From: a bacterium
GTDB taxonomy: Bacteria; Eremiobacterota; Eremiobacteria; Baltobacterales; Baltobacteraceae
Assembly: GCA_021782295.1 (NCBI GenBank)
Contig: JAJXVC010000126.1
Coordinates: forward strand, 1-5,837
DNA length: 5,837 nucleotides
Direction of reading: 5' to 3'
The position numbers and the translations under genes were made by a program. Each line of letters begins with the position of its first letter. Position 1 is the stretch's first letter. The notes below the pieces were generated by a model. It made no database searches and was not told where the DNA came from. It saw only the letters and a program-made list of their open reading frames with translations. Positions 5,608-5,837 of the stretch are shown here, one piece after another.

Positions 5608-5837
5608 TTAGCTCAGTGCTGCGGCTCCGGGGGCACCGTGGCACTTTTTATACTTCTTCCCGCTTCCGCAGGGGCAGAGATCGTTGCGACCGACCTTGGG
5701 TTGGTCGCGATGGCGTGGCTTCGCCGGTTCTTCGCTCGCGATATTCGTGTGTAACTCGCGCTCGGGACGCGGGCCTCCGGGCATCGGCCCGAGCAGCGCC
5801 TCGACGTCTCGCTCGGAGAGGTGCCCACCCTCGGCCT
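5608..5837 (-). CDS. secA: Preprotein translocase subunit SecA, C-terminal tail (5' part outside window)
   Basis: The last 75 residues and the TAA stop (5610-5608) of a minus-strand gene that continues past the right edge. The segment reads a flexible polar linker ([15 protein letters not shown], then a Pro/Arg-rich stretch to about residue 47), followed by the SEC-C zinc-binding motif [20 protein letters not shown] (47-66), giving C-x-C-x8-C-H at C54, C56, C65 and H66, and a short Ala-rich end. In SecA this tail binds zinc and contacts SecB or the ribosome. Other proteins can carry SEC-C motifs, but the linker plus motif at the extreme C-terminus and the neighbouring prfB (secA-prfB is a known adjacency, for example in Bacillus subtilis) make SecA the best reading. 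The ATPase domains cannot be seen here. Confidence 0.88.
   Translation of the reverse strand, partial: AEGGHLSERDVEALLGPMPGGPRPERELHTNIASEEPAKPRHRDQPKVGRNDLCPCGSGKKYKKCHGAPGAAALS

Noticed and set aside
5365..5754. Plus-strand 129-codon open frame over the end of the GDPHL gene and secA
   Set aside because: It overlaps two better-supported genes, including the SEC-C motif on the opposite strand, and is Arg-rich with no recognisable domain.
1..5837. tRNA, rRNA, CRISPR arrays, insertion sequences and att sites
   Set aside because: No cloverleaf, direct-repeat array, transposase or terminal inverted repeats were seen; nearly every base is accounted for by genes or very short gaps.

Overview
This is a densely coding, GC-rich bacterial stretch with seven genes. 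Five are complete and two run off the window edges. The sequence alone does not fix the phylum. The high GC, very short intergenic gaps, frequent GTG and TTG starts and a prfB lying just downstream of a secA end suggest a free-living bacterium. Candidatus Eremiobacterota/Vulcanimicrobiota (WPS-2) is only a tentative guess, from the general style of the genes and of the GDPHL-type protein.

Left block, minus strand (about 2490 down to 1): a YbjQ-family small protein, a family-4 (Fe-S) uracil-DNA glycosylase, the radical-SAM methyltransferase RlmN, and the start of an unlisted, truncated gene that resembles the N-terminal reader-like domain of certain HNH endonucleases. The first two genes overlap by 4 bases (TTGA). 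The following gaps are 5 and 17 bases, so the block reads as one operon mixing DNA repair, RNA modification and a possible nuclease.

Middle: a plus-strand GT9 (heptosyltransferase-like) gene starts 8 bases from the YbjQ start in divergent orientation. It ends 1 base before the stop of prfB, which runs towards it on the minus strand. prfB (release factor 2) keeps the classical autoregulatory +1 frameshift: an AAGGAG element, then CTT TGA C, so the protein is built from two reading frames.

Right: an uncharacterised 301-residue plus-strand protein (low-complexity Gly/Ala/Ser N-half, GDPHL motif, beta-rich NADGS repeats) sits between prfB and the 3' end of secA, whose zinc-binding SEC-C tail is clearly readable. 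secA and prfB are direct neighbours in bacteria such as Bacillus subtilis, so this gene appears to have been inserted, in opposite orientation, into an otherwise conserved pair. No RNA genes, mobile elements, CRISPR arrays or convincing terminators were seen.
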